From Dactylonectria macrodidyma (lineage: Eukaryota; Ascomycota; Sordariomycetes; Hypocreales; Nectriaceae): a stretch of 64,000 nt of DNA. The notes under the pieces are model-generated. The model worked only from the letters and a program-made list of their open reading frames with translations. It was not told the DNA's origin and ran no database searches. Below, one piece after another: positions 43,302-54,675 of this stretch. The stretch's first letter is position 1. Each line of letters starts with the position of its first letter. A program made the position numbers and the translations under genes. The DNA is taken from the NCBI GenBank assembly GCA_020744425.1, contig JAGMUV010000022.1, positions 186,001 to 250,000 on the forward strand. Reading direction: 5' to 3'.

Positions 43302-43795
43302 CGGGCCTAACCATTTTATTACGCGGGCCGTCCTTACACGGGCTGTGTGGGCGGTCCGTCAGGCCCCCACTCAAGACGGCCCGTCAGACCCAAAGGCGGT
43401 CTGCTGGAACAACCCGACTACAACAGCCAATCTGATAACACTCCCATCACAGCTTCAATGAATTACCATCATATACCCGTAGAGCTCTCTTAAAGCTATC
43501 TAATAGTACTCGAGCATCCGTCCAGACTTGGAGCAGCAATTAGATGGCGAGCCATGAAATGATAGGCGCCAAACAGTAGGAATGCCGGTCTCTACGCACC
43601 CTGCGAAGCGCCCATGGATCTAGTCACCATCTGGCTCGTCCGAACAGCCACTGACGCCTGTCTCGCTGCCTTGCTAGGTGGCCGGTGGGGCACCAGACCC
43701 CTATCAGGCTCACGGACCAAGCGGCAGAATTTCTGGGCCAATCAAAAGTTACGGCCCGTTTAAGGACAGCCCGCGTAGTAAAATGGTTAGGCCCG
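43302..43795. mobile_element. MITE-like element, 494 bp, TA target site
   Basis: The ends at 43302-43344 and 43753-43795 are inverted repeats (CGGGCCTAACCATTTTA.TACGCGGGC) with three differences over about 43 bp. Each end is flanked by TA (43300-43301 and 43796-43797). TA duplication and lack of an ORF fit a non-autonomous Tc1/mariner-superfamily element. Confidence 0.75.
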
Positions 43796-44061
43796 TATCC
43801 CTTTGACCGTGGTAAGACTACACTTGACCCATAGTCCCCATAGAGGCCCGGGAGATCAGCGGTACGCTGGTTGACTTCCAAAGGTTACGTGGCTATGCAG
43901 ATGGCTATGTATTTCAATGTAGATCTCTCACAGCCGTGACTTCTAGCGCCCCATAAAATAGGTGGAACCTCTTGTACCTCGCCTTACTCTCCTTTTCGTT
44001 GGTTTGAATCCCTGCTACTAGCGTAAGTGTAGCCTTACCACCGTCAAAGGGATAGCAATTG

Positions 44062-46212
44062 CCTTATCCCTTTGAGTGCCGTAAGGGCACACTTGCACTA
44101 GTGACAGGGATCTTGACCAAACAAAATGCCGCAAATCAAAGGTACCTCTGCCTCCACCTATTTTATATGGTGATAGAAGTCCCAGCAATTTCCCTTGTTA
44201 CAAAGAGCTACATCACACTGCTCACACCGCCAACGTGATCTCGGTATGCGCCTGTTATCGTTGCCAGCTTTTGCTTCCAACGGCCGCAGCGGCCGCTGCT
44301 CGCCTAGCCGTATGTTCTTACAAGCCCGGCATGCTGACGGATTCTTATTTCGGACCCAATTATGCTGTAAAACAGGCGCAAATTCGTCTCCAGCCCGAAA
44401 CCTTTTGCGTGACTGAGTTGCCGGCGCATACATAGCAATGAGGTTATCAACAATGCATTGCCGCCAAGCCTCTGGGTCAGTTATCGGCTGCCATTGTGGC
44501 TGCCCTCGCTTCTGTAAAATGAAGCTATTCACAGGCATATTTCTAATAAAAAGTCCCAAGCGAGGGTTTTCCAAGGGCCCCTACGTATACGGCGGTTAGG
44601 GCCCCAATAAGACCGTAGCTGGTCACCGCGGTCTACAGCGTTCATCTCGAGGTTGTAAGCGGCAGCGATAGACGGGATAGAAAGCTCTTTCACAGGCTCG
44701 TTACCGAAAAAACGCTGTATCGGCTGTGACTGAATTTGGTCACCTGTCGGCCTCTTCCTCTTACAGCCGGTCCTTTCATCCCCTGTAAATCGGGTTGTTA
44801 GGAACATGACGAGGGCGTTGTCTTTCCACACGATCTGATTGACCTAGTAAAAGACAAATTAGTAAGGAAAATACAGCATAATTCTGTCTTTCTGACTGAC
44901 TTTATTATCCTTCGTAGGGACGGCTCTTAGCTCATTGAAAGGAATGCTGCCTTTTGCTGTATTATCCGTAGCTTTAAGCTTGACGAGGGATTCGTGTAAG
45001 CCGGCGTTACGGCGGGCTGTGCCCGTAGCCCCGTGGCCTAGCTGCCTGAGCCGAAGGAAGAGGACGGGTGCAGAGAAAAGGTTATCGAGAAAGACGTGAT
45101 ATATGGAATTAGGTAGTAGATTTAGTAGAGCAACAACCACAGCCTGGGTCGGGTTCAGATAAAGCTTCTTCCTCTGATGTATCTGCCGTTTGGTCTTTCG
45201 TAGCTGCTGACTTTGACGCCGTTGAGCCGGCCGGACCCCTACGGGCCCGAACTTCCGGCCCGGCCTGTGCCAAATCCACCGGAGGAAATAGCCCTGTTGG
45301 GCCACAGCCCACACTTTGAAGCCTGTTGGCGTAGGCTTATTAGGGACAGTTGTTGTATCATGACATCTGCCCAGGTAGCGGACTATGCACTCATCTACAG
45401 CGAGACATGTGCCTGGCCTGAAGAAACTAGTGGACATATGCTGTATGTAGTCAGACCAGGCGTTAACCCGGCTGTAGGTGCGGCCGTAGAAGCTTAAGCC
45501 GGGCTCCTGATCGATCGTTGTGAAGTCCCAGAGACGAAGATGCCGTGATAGTAGCTGAAATCGATTGTATGACATAAAATTGGTCACAGAGTGATATGAG
45601 GTGTGTTTCTTAGGTCTCAAAGGCTTCCAATAGTACTTAATCTTCGGCACTATATTAATTTGCATATAAATCACGATCGCAAGCCACACATAGATTTCAG
45701 CAACAGAGGTCGGCTCCCAACTCAACAGCCGAGACTGCGGCTTCAATCTGCGGCTGCCGGCTTCATGCTGCTGCAATAGGTAACTAACCCAGCTGTTGGT
45801 ATAGCTGACCCAGCTTTCCACTAGGGAAATAGGTATAAAGGCCTGGAAAAGCAATAGCGGCTGCTGGGGCAAAGCTACTATTACGGGGGTCTGGTTCGGA
45901 AGGTCCATCGGCTCAAAGCTGTAGCCGCGTTCCGGGTCCGGATTTTCATTTGGCCGGCACGTATTATCCTCAGGGCGTTCACAGCGGCTGTGATAGTCAA
46001 CGCGGATGAAGCTGTTGTCGTCATACACATTGAGCGCTTGGCTAGGGGGCAGTTGGGAACTCATGGGGATAGAAAGAACACGTTGTATGAGGAATTAGGT
46101 TGTGTGGTTTCTGAACGCGCTCTCGGTCACCCCCTTGTACCTCGGCCTAGTAGGGGGGGGGGGGTGGGGCGCCAAGGCAATGAGTGCCCTTACGGCACTC
46201 AAAGGGATAAGG
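44062..46212 (-). mobile_element. piggyBac-like transposon, about 2.15 kb
   Basis: A 29-bp sequence starting CCTTATCCCTTTGAGTGCC at 44062-44090 is repeated exactly inverted at 46184-46212, enclosing a piggyBac-type transposase gene. The repeat includes a short palindrome (GTGCCGTAAGGGCAC). Immediately outside the left copy the CAAAGGGATA sequence is mirrored, forming a hairpin. I do not see the TTAA duplication normal for piggyBac, so the true ends may lie slightly elsewhere. A G13 homopolymer interrupted by one T is at 46153-46169. Confidence 0.75.
44158..46064 (-). pseudogene. piggyBac-type transposase (DDE_Tnp_1_7) with one frameshift
   Basis: ATG is at 46064. Removing a 57-nt intron (44900-44844, GTCAGT..TTACTAATT..CTAG) joins PTKDNK to VNQIVWKDNALVMFL. 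Key elements: CLAVDECIVRYLGR (first D), VFLDNLFSAPVLFLRL (second D), MNAVDRGDQLRSYWGP (third D), and a C-terminal Cys-rich zinc domain CRACKNIRLGEQ, CEQCDVALCNKGNCWDFYH. Near 44533 one base is missing: WDFLLEICL runs into TGA, while the expected VNSFILQKRGQPQW continues in the next frame. Apart from this the coding sequence has no stops and no RIP pattern. It is therefore a recently broken copy, or a sequencing error hides an intact gene. Confidence 0.82.
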
Positions 46213-46802
46213 TCAGTACTTCTAGCGTGGAAGCAGTGTTTAAAATCTGATCTAGTTATACTGATAGCAGTATTGAGAGAAGCGCCCTCAGCAATATAAA
46301 GGCAGCCGGCGGAGAACTCCACGCGGAGGAGAGAATGCTCACCTGGGACCCATTTACCAATCGGCTCCACGGCGTCTGGCTTTCAGCAATATCGCTAGCT
46401 GCTGCTCGAGGCCAATACGAGGTCATCGAATACCTTTACTCTGAATGCAAGGTTCCGATTGATCCAACCCCCGGGGACTCTGATTATATTAATTATACAT
46501 CGCCACTTGAAGCTGCTATTCGTAAAAAGTCAAGACAGCAAATCGTCTAATTCAATTAGGCGCTAAATGTTCCTTCCCTGGTGGAAAGTCAGCCCTCCAC
46601 ATCGCAGCTCTGGCAGGTTTAACACATCTGGTTGACTTCCTTCTAGAAGCTGGATGTCAGATAAATGAACTGGGTGAGGACGCCTATTTCTTTCGCTCTG
46701 GTTTCACGCAATGCTGGGTCAATTGTTCCTCGCCTTCTCGGCCGCGGTGCAATGCGTTCGTGGGACAGCTATTGGCTCGATATAGAAAAAAGTCATGAGA
46801 TA

Positions 46803-48662
46803 ACGTATAACATCAGTGAGTGGATCAAATCAGTGAGCGGATCAAAAATCCCTCAATCTCTCTTCTTCTCATTCAATCACATATTTCTCAACCACTAAAC
46901 ATGTCACAATCAAATAAAGAGGCAAATATCCTTCTTGCTCTTCAAGCCCTTTAAAATGACCAAAACTTAGCTCTCCGTCGCGCTGCAAAGATCTACAAAG
47001 CGCCATATAGTTCACTATGGCGCCGGTACCACGGCATTTCTGCTCGATGCGATATTATTCTGAAATCACGCAGACTATCTGATCTAGAGGAGAAGATTGT
47101 TATTTAGTTCATTCTCGATCTAGATTCACGAGGATTTCCTCCGCGGCTGCATAGTGTTAAAGAAATGGCCAACCGACTGCTTACAGAACGCGATGAGTTA
47201 CCTGTTAGCAAGTGCTGGGCTTCTAGATTTGTTAAGCGACACTCAGAGCTCAAGATGCGTTTTTTTTATAAATATGACTATTAGAGAGCTAAATACAAAG
47301 ATCTGACGATTATTCGTAACTGGTTTAGGCTCGTAGAGAACACAATTGCGAAATATAGTATTACCCTTGCTGATATCTATAACTTTAATGAGACTGGCTT
47401 TATAATGGGTATAATTATAAGCAGAATAGTCATCATAGGCGCAGAAAGGCATAGAAACCCTAAATCGGTCCAGCCTAGAAACCGGGAATGGGTTACAGTC
47501 ATCTAGGCTATCAATGCAAAAGGTTAGGCAATCCAGCCATTCATCATAGTTACGGGCCAATATCACCTCGCCAATTAGTACTAAGAATGCAACATCCCGG
47601 GCGATTAGGCTATTGCAATAACTAAAAATGGCTAGACTGATAATAATACAGGTCTCAAGTAGTTAAAGCACTTTAATAAGCATACAAAGACCCGATCAAA
47701 TGGTCAATATCGCCTTCTAATCCTCAATAGGCATGAAAGCCACCACTCAGCAGACTTCGAGGCATATTACGAGGAGAACAATATCATCACGCTTTATATG
47801 CCACCTCATTCATCTTATCTACTTTAGCCTCTTAACATCGGGTGCTTTGGGCCGCTTAAGAAGGCCTACGGTCGGCAAACAGAGCATCTGATCCGATGCT
47901 CTATAACCCACGTTTCAAAGACCGACTTCTTCTCGACCTTTTACGCCGCATTTCAAGCCTCGATAACAAAAGCTAATATCCAGGGAGGTTTTAGAGGGGC
48001 TGGACTTATTCCTCTGGACCCAGAAAGTGTCATATCAAAGCTTGATGTACAGCTACAGACTCCAACACCTATTAAGGAGGAGGTCAGCCTCCCTGACCCT
48101 TGGGTCTCTAAGACGCCAAAGACCGTCCTTGAGGCCACTTCTCAGTCTGAATACCTTGAAAGACGAATCAGACTGCATCAGAGCAGCTCTCCGGCATCAA
48201 TTCTTGAGGCGCTTAAGTCACTTTCTAAAGGAATAAAGAGAATAATGCATGAGGTGGCACTATTAAGGTCTGAGGTCAAGGTCCTTCGATAGTTAAATAA
48301 GGCCCTTAGTAAGCAGCGGAGAGCTAACAGAAGGCAGCTATAGAATGGAGGGAAGATGACTGTAGATAAAGGTAGGGAAGCAATTGATCAGATGGGTATT
48401 AATACGCAGGCAGTGGCCGAATCGTCGAGAAGTGGTGGTCAAGGAGGGTCGGCGCGACTGAAGGAAAGGCGCTGTAGAACTTATAGAAAGACTGGTCATA
48501 ATGCAAGGACCTGTCAGATAGTTATCGCGATATCTGGAGAAGAGTATAGCCATTAGTTTTAATTGATTAAATAGTCTGTTATGTTTTTACTATATGTTCA
48601 AAAGTAAGGGTTGAGATTTTTGATCCGCTCACTGATTTGATCCACTTACTGATGTTATACGT
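46803..48662 (+). mobile_element. pogo/Fot element (copy 2), 1,860 bp, RIP-damaged
   Basis: The inverted ends of about 50 bp (starting ACGTATAACATCAGT) differ at one base and are flanked by TA at 46801-46802 and 48663-48664. Each end holds two copies of a motif near CAGTGAGYGGATCAA. It has the same length, the same 98-bp leader and the same 551-codon frame as copy 3. Inserted in the ankyrin gene. Confidence 0.92.
46901..48556 (+). pseudogene. pogo/Fot transposase, about a dozen RIP-type stops
   Basis: Frame from ATG 46901 to TAG 48554-48556 without any insertion or deletion. It keeps the helix-turn-helix and CENP-B-like part, NFNETGFIMG (first catalytic D changed to N), LLILNRHESHHSADFE (second D changed to N) and the C-terminal coiled coil and zinc knuckle remnant. 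Around thirteen codons are TAG, mostly where the clean copy at 17.6-18.7 kb or copy 3 has CAG or TGG. This is substitution-only decay of the RIP kind. No protein can be made. Confidence 0.9.
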
Positions 48663-48870
48663 TAGAGCGTTTACGTTCTCCAAATTATCGGCCAGGTGGT
48701 CATTTCATCAACGCCGAAAGACTTAAACACCTCTGTATTCAGGCGCGGGAGGTGAGAGGGAAATATCAGCAGAGCCTTCATCAAGGAACCGCATTTATTA
48801 CACATCTTCCAAGCTGTGAGGAAACTCGAAAATGCCTGGGTCAATTCCAAGATACCTCATTCTTTTGAGG

Positions 48871-49255
48871 TGCTGGTAGACAAACTACTCACGGGCCGAT
48901 TTCCCCTGACTATCACTGGTCTCTTACCCATTAATCCGGGACAGGTCTTGACGATCGTCCTACGCGTGTCACACGCTCCAGCCGCCCACGGAGTAGTGAG
49001 CGACCCAACGCGTCTACGACGCGCTATGCCCCACAGCAGCGCTGGGAGACCACTGATCGCGGACATCGAGGAGAGCAAGCGCCTCTATTGAACGGATTCT
49101 TGTGCTCATTTTCACTATCAGCCGTTGCCTCCCTCCCAAAATAGCGATGTACTGTGTTGGGTCAATCATTGCGAAATGCACGAAAGAGCTTCTGTCTCCT
49201 CGGCGGAAGTCTACGTCGCAACTGAGCCACACCACAGCCTCGTTGGGCACTCACC
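48871..49255. other. unassigned sequence
   Basis: Continuation of the ankyrin-gene neighbourhood without a domain I recognise. ORFs on both strands overlap and look like shadows. Confidence 0.3.
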
Positions 49256-49610
49256 TTAGAACCGTTGCCTGATCCCCTCCCTCATCATCTCGAGCTGTTG
49301 AAGCGCAAGCGAGGCTCCCTCACTACTTCCTTGACTATTCTGATGCCTGTGAGCATCAAATGGAATGTTAGAGAAAGCAGTCGTAGTAATAATATAACGT
49401 CTCCTGCAGGGGGCTGCCATTGCCCAGACATTCTCAATGGGATTGAGATCTGGGCTGAAAGCCAGAATGGTGCGCGCCCGTTTCACAGGACAAGGAGGTG
49501 GAAACCATCGATATCTTCTACGGAGCGTTCTATGACACCGACACTCTACCAATATGGACGCGCACGATCTGCTATTGCAAGCGTGGGATAATGTTATTTT
49601 CTTGATTCAC
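49256..49610 (-). pseudogene. Tc1/mariner transposase fragment
   Basis: The minus strand contains LAFSPDLNPIENVWAM, the diagnostic third-catalytic-residue block of Tc1/mariner transposases (SPDLNPIEN). About 30 codons upstream is a decayed LQ*QIVRVHIGRV, corresponding to LQQDNAPVHTSR with the second D lost. Frames change between the two. The N-terminal half is not recognisable. Confidence 0.7.
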
Positions 49611-50338
49611 CTGATTCGTACTTATCTGATTTAGCAAAGACTAATTGGCGGTATATATGTCCTCTCCATCATCTACTTGTGGTTGCCGCGATGGATACCA
49701 GAATGGTTCCGTATCCCACATCGTGCAGCCGTGTGCACCCAGAACTAGATCATCCCAGAGAAGTTGAATTTGAAGAACACAGAAAAACATCTCCTGCACG
49801 GAGTCTTCAACAGTAGCGGATAGACGTTCTGCATTGAGTTCTCGAACTGTCATTTGACTAGCCTGATGAATATATCTCTGCTTCATTACACCTTTCAGTT
49901 CCTTGGCCATCTGCAGCAGTGCTTATGAAACGTAGGTCTGCCCTAACAACAGGAAGTTCCCGACGTCCATCTCTTCCATCTCCAAGTTACTCAAACCACA
50001 TGTACAGCAGTATGAAAATGACCATCACAGTAGCTCCTATCGCCCTCAGAAACGGCTCCTTGTGCCCTACGCCGCTGGTGATGGTCTGCTCCGGCTCGTA
50101 TGTACCCGGCATTGTCTGCCATTCTTCTGCCTAATGCTCTGCCAAGCCTAACCGGTCTCCCAACAGTTGAGAGTTCGGTCTGAATCTTTGGTAAACGGGT
50201 GTTCCGGCCCCAGGATACTGCGCCTCTCCTCACGTTACTCATGTCACAAGCGCCGCATTCGCAAATAAGATTTAGAATGGGCCTGGCTTGAACGGTAGAC
50301 TACTATAAAAACACGGCTAACCAGGAACCTGTAGTTAT
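49611..50338. other. unassigned, possible decayed gene
   Basis: A minus-strand frame near 50.0-50.15 kb reads AEEWQTMPGTYEPEQ and ends FLRAIGATVMVIFILLYMWF, like a short C-terminal membrane tail, but it has an in-frame stop just before it and no identifiable family. The stretch at 49641-49910 is open without a known domain. Confidence 0.25.
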
Positions 50339-51969
50339 TCAAATGGTATACACAAACCTTGGGCTCCTATCTCCTAGAGCATTAATTTGCTCCTCTGACA
50401 ATCCAACCATTTTGTAGTCTTCCTTGCCCGCCCTACGCCGCTGGTTAACATAGTATAGATACAGCGACATGAAGCCGTAGATGACGATTCCATAGCATAA
50501 CAATGCAATTGACACTGAGTAACCTAATACATAGCGTGGAGCATCTAAGGTTGGATAAAGCTACAGGCATGGGGGTTAATAGTCTGTAGATCAAGTGACT
50601 CAAGGAAATAAACTTACGAAAGGTGCTACAATGCCCGAACAATTGCAAATCATAATCTGGATCGCAGACGCCGTTGTACGCTTGCCATATCGAGGGTTGT
50701 TGGAGGGCAGCCATGCCAGAGGGATTCCAACCGCCACGAATAAACCAAGCGAGATCAAAAAAGTTGCAAAGTAGTGGACGGCAGATCCCACGTTAGCGAT
50801 GGATATCGCATAGCCGACAATGCATACTGAGGCAAATGCGATCTGGTAGACGCCTCGAAGTTGATGCATGTCGGAGAGCTTTGCCACGGTGAGGTAACTG
50901 ATAGCTCCGAGGATATAGCATGGCACCGTGAGTGCTTGTGATTGCGGGACAGTCCAGTCTCCAAGACCTGTCGAGAGTCAATGTTAGTTTTATGCGCGGC
51001 ATTGGCTATTCAGAGACTGCACCTTTGATGATGGATGGGAGAAAGACAGAGTAGCTGTATAGCATCGAGTTGACACCAAACTGCGCTGCGGCAAAGAGCC
51101 AGACTTTCCAGTCCTTGAAGGCCAAGATGGCATCCTTCTTATCAAATTCTTCATAAAAGCCAGTCTGACGCTCAAGTCTAGCAACGAGGAGCCGTCTCTC
51201 GTCGTCATTTAAATACCATGCAGTCTCTGGGCTGTCGGCAAGAAACAGCCAAATTGCAACGCCAAAGAGAACAGTTGGGATACCTAAGAGCACTTTTCGT
51301 TAGTTAAGTGGCCAAAACATCGTCCTATTTTTGGGGGGAAGATTTACCCTCAAGGATAAACACCCATCGCCATCCTGAAAGGCCAGCCGTGCCGTCTAAG
51401 AACCCAATACCATACGCCAGAAGCCCTCCACATGCACCCGCCAGTGCAGAGCTAACAAATAAATAACCGATTCTCAGCGCAAGTTCCTGCTTTGTGTAGA
51501 ACATTGTGAGGTAGACAGTCAAGCCGGGAAAGAGACCTCCCTCGAGCAAACCCAGCAGCAGGCGACAGGCGATGAGCCCGCCAAAACTCTGCACTACTCC
51601 CATCATGGTGGACACTATGCCCCAGCTAAACGTAATCGCGGCCAGCCACTTGGAGGGAGTGAACTTTTTGAGCAGCATGTTGCTGGGGACTTCGACTAGG
51701 ACGTAGGGAATGAACAGCACTGCGACTGCGAGCTGATACTGGTTTCCGTGCATCTTCAGGTCCTCTTCGAGGCCAAAGAGGCGTGCGTTTCCTATGTTTG
51801 TGCGGTCCAGGAAGCAGAGAAGGTAAGTCACCATGACCATTGGAACAATGAACTTGTCAATCTTACGGACGAGCCGTCTCTCGGCTTGGTGATCGATCCG
51901 CACTGAGTGACTTTCAATGCCGTCTGAGGGCCTGATGTCCACATCAATTTGGGATTTCTCGATCGCCAT
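50339..51969 (-). CDS. MFS transporter, allantoate/nicotinate permease (ACS) family
   Basis: Four exons, 51969-51348, 51283-51023, 50967-50618 and 50560-50339, join in phase to 484 aa. The introns are 64, 55 and 57 nt, all GT..AG. ATG at 51969 starts MAIEKSQIDVDIRPSDG, a cytosolic tail. The first membrane helix leads to the ACS signature CFLDRTNIGNARLFGLEEDL. VLVEVPSNMLLKKFTPSKWL and LLLGLLEGGLFPGLTVYLTM are further family motifs. I count about 12 hydrophobic segments with a central loop WYLNDDERRLLVARLERQTG. The C-terminal tail is YYVNQRRRAGKEDYKMVGLSEEQ. Family members import anionic organic compounds (allantoate, nicotinate, pantothenate, biotin precursors) with protons at the plasma membrane; the substrate here cannot be told from sequence. 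It looks fully functional. Confidence 0.92.
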
Positions 51970-52620
51970 AGCTGAAACGAGGCTACTGTTTTTATATATA
52001 ATTTATTAAAGAAATGAATTGCATGCCATGAAGCCGGGGCAATATTTTTTTTGGTATAAAAGAAGTTGTATATTTGTTGAATGAGGAATTGTAAAGGTGA
52101 AATTTCATGTGAAGACTGGTTGAAATCACAAGCCAAAGAACGGCTTGACATAAGCTGAGGACCCACTTGGTTTGCCCCTCATTTCATGCTACCCTGCAAA
52201 AACATGATTCCATTGGCCCTTTGCCGCCTAAGGTAAAGCGTCGTGATCCTGTAATGAAACTGTCGTCTATTTCGGTTAGCGGTGAATTCTAAATCCTGAA
52301 GCTGTCGGAAAGCTTGCGCGGTACTCAGTTGACTTAGCGTATGTTCACTGTGTACATATTGTGTAGTCTTATGTTCTGAGCTATCTCGGCATTGGTCCGG
52401 GGTCATATGCTTCCCTGACCGCCTTCCTATTCGGGCTATGCCTGGCAAAGGGCCGTCAACCCCTCGGCCGGACCTCGGCTGTCACCACCACCCGATCCGA
52501 TGCTCTGTACATGATCCAATCTAACAGAAGCATCCAATCTTAGTCGCTGAGTGCCATGTTGTCAGATATTGGGGTGAATTGTGTGTTATTCATCTTGTTG
52601 TGTAACCGCTATGTCCTGCT
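51970..52620. promoter_or_regulatory. upstream region of the MFS gene
   Basis: It contains no gene. CGG-type triplets around 52.46-52.48 kb (CTCGGCCGGACCTCGGC) resemble binding sites of Zn2Cys6 regulators, which is only a pattern match. Confidence 0.3.
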
Positions 52621-52792
52621 TGCTACTTGAGGTTTTGGAGCAAGCTCTATATGCCTTTTCTGTGCTATGTGGAATCAACTGGAAGCTGCTTGCTAAGCCT
52701 GTGGCAATAGGTGGCAACTGTCATCGTTGATGACAATATTTATTAGCCTTTCAAGCTACTTTCCAGGAGCTTCCTTTTGCCACTATTCAACA
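52621..52792 (-). repeat. dispersed 171-bp repeat, copy B
   Basis: This is an inverted copy of 42492-42662, about 10 kb away, 172 bp long and nearly collinear. Flanks also share a CTACGGAGTAC-like string close to one side of both copies, so the family may be slightly longer than drawn. Confidence 0.75.
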
Positions 52793-54229
52793 CATACCCC
52801 GTCAACATTGAGAGCTTATATCTTCTACGGAGTACCATCACATCCTATCGTGTATCACATGATATTGTTTTGATTCCAGCACTCGAACTCGGCAAGGCCG
52901 ATTTGCTAGTGTGAACACGAGCCAGGATGCTTCGGGGGAACTAAAAGCTGACCCCGGGAGTGTACCCGAGGGTTCCACCCGCAAGGTTCCTCTTACATGC
53001 CAGACCGGCGGGTGTGCATCTGCTGAATTTGAAGGAGCTGTCACGCCGTCATTCAAGAAGCAGCCACAATCTGCTTCTGTGTCACTCTGCAGGGTACTAC
53101 AGCTAAGGGCATCTCGAAGGCTGTATGGGTTCACCAATGTCGCTTGTTGCGTTACATTACAGGCGTAAATCGGGACGTTGCTCGAACGCAGATCCGACAT
53201 CCGGGATCCTTGCGAAATAAGCCCCTGAAGGCCACTACTGAACTCGTCGCTGAGTTTTTGGCTAGGTCAACTGCCGTCGGCCAGGCTGCTGCAGGCTGTC
53301 TCTAGACTTGGATACATAATACACGGCTACCTTCCTGTTGAGCAAACTCAGGGCTCGCCCCCTTAGCGGAAAGTGCCACACAGGGGCGCGCTCGATTCCC
53401 CTTCAATGAGTGATCCTCCTCAGACAAAGATTTGAAAAGCAGCGTTCCTCGCCTGTGGGTGGTCACATCTTTCGTTTTGCCGTCTTGTGGCTTGCACTAC
53501 GGCCATCCATCTCCAGGCTCTAGTAAAAACTCAAAAAGAATCCTCTCATTTCCCCCTCACATCCATGTGCTTATGACAGATCATATTATGCCACCCCGGC
53601 CCGCCCTCTCTGAGGTAGGAGAAGCATGTTTCGTAGCGGGATGCAGCCGTGTAACCTTCGTGTGTAATCGCATGTAACACTAAACCAACCACATCACATA
53701 TCACATGTCTGCTCCATGTTGGTGACAATATTCGCGGAACGTATGGCCCAATCCCGCCTTCTTGTTCATTGGCCGGTCTCAAGCACATGCAATCTCTCAT
53801 GACAGCGGGATATAGAAGTCTTGTCGACATCAGACGCCACGTAGCCACGTTATTGCGCAATTCTGGCAAGTTCCGGGCCTAATGCACAGGTCAAATAACT
53901 CATCTTCATGTGGTTGTGAAGTTCTACCATGGCGTATAGCGCCAGAACGTAGGCGCACAGTGCTCTCTGAACTCGTCCCCATGTTTGAAGAACATAACGG
54001 ATTTCCCGGTTCAATCTAACGCGTTGATACAGTGGCTGTGTAAGCAAACGCCACTTCGAGTCAGTCAAGAAGGATTGATGGACTTTGATCCCAGGCTCAC
54101 GCTCAGAACCAATATGGCCAGGCGCATCTTAGACAGGATATATACGAGCGGTACCAGCTCTCAAATTATATCCAACTCTCCGTCCATTATTTCCCGACGT
54201 CCCACATTAAGCATTCGCGACCATGGGGG
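52793..54229. other. no confident gene
   Basis: Open frames on both strands (for example 52838-53200 minus, 120 codons) have no recognisable domain, and none has an intron pattern or composition that convinces me. It is treated as intergenic or decayed. Confidence 0.3.
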
Positions 54230-54675
54230 ACCTACGGCCTTCCATCATCGGGGTCGAGTCAGGCAAGAAGGCTACTGACCTTACCCAGTCGGTGTGGCCA
54301 TTTAAGCTCTTGGATGCATATGCCATCATTAACGCGCCAGAGCCGGATGGTCTCGTCCCAAGAGGCCGACGCCACAGCGGTCGAGTCAGGCGAGAAGGCT
54401 ACTGACGTTACTGAGCCGGTATGGCCTTCCAGGATCTGTTGGCATTGGTCCCAATTGTCTTCTGGTTCTGATGCAAGAGATATCCACTTCGGAACCTGGT
54501 GATCTTGGAAAAAGGCCTTTCGCACAGCGCTATTCCTTGGCGTAAAGGCAAGAACTGAGGAGTAGATCTGAAGAGGCGTAGAGTCTATCGTGGATATATT
54601 GGTGAGGATGAATCGCTGTGCGTCTTGGAGAAAGTCTACTAGCGTTCTATTCCTTTCTGACTGAAATTCTATTAG
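54230..54675 (-). pseudogene. NACHT-WD40 (NWD-type) gene fragment
   Basis: The minus strand reads SERNRTLVDFLQDAQRFILT, LQIYSSVLAFTPRNSAVRKA FFQDHQVPKWISL, then a WD40 repeat ILEGHTGSVTSVAFSPD followed by ASASWDETIRLWRVNDG. The first part is the linker that precedes the WD repeats in fungal NWD2-type NLR proteins. A second repeat, GHTDWVRSVAFLPDST, follows one base out of frame and then stops. No NACHT domain is present. Highly similar tandem WD repeats explain the local direct repeat at 54257-54301 and 54378-54425. Confidence 0.75.

Larger units (their letters stand above)
46335..48870 (+). pseudogene. ankyrin-type gene split by a Fot element
   Basis: Left part 46335-46800 reads SLAAARGQYEVIEYLYSECK, a stop, LIQLGAKCSFPGGKSALHIA ALAGLTHLVDFLLEAGCQIN, then PISFALVSRNAGSIVPRLLG and WLDIEKSHEI in another frame. 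Right part, from 48665, continues in phase if the 1,860-bp element and one TA are removed: ERLRSPNYRPGGHFINAERL, CIQAREVRGKYQQSLHQG, FITHLPSCEETRKCLGQF. The insertion and older frameshifts make it a pseudogene. Ankyrin proteins of this kind are common in expanded fungal repertoires. Confidence 0.7.

Noticed and set aside
50100..50242. C-terminal membrane protein tail upstream of the MFS 3' end
   Set aside because: The short frame has an in-frame stop and no identifiable family; reported only as unassigned sequence.
52838..53200. 120-codon ORF on the minus strand starting with ATG
   Set aside because: No domain, no signal peptide, no intron support and equally long frames overlap it; not enough to call a gene.
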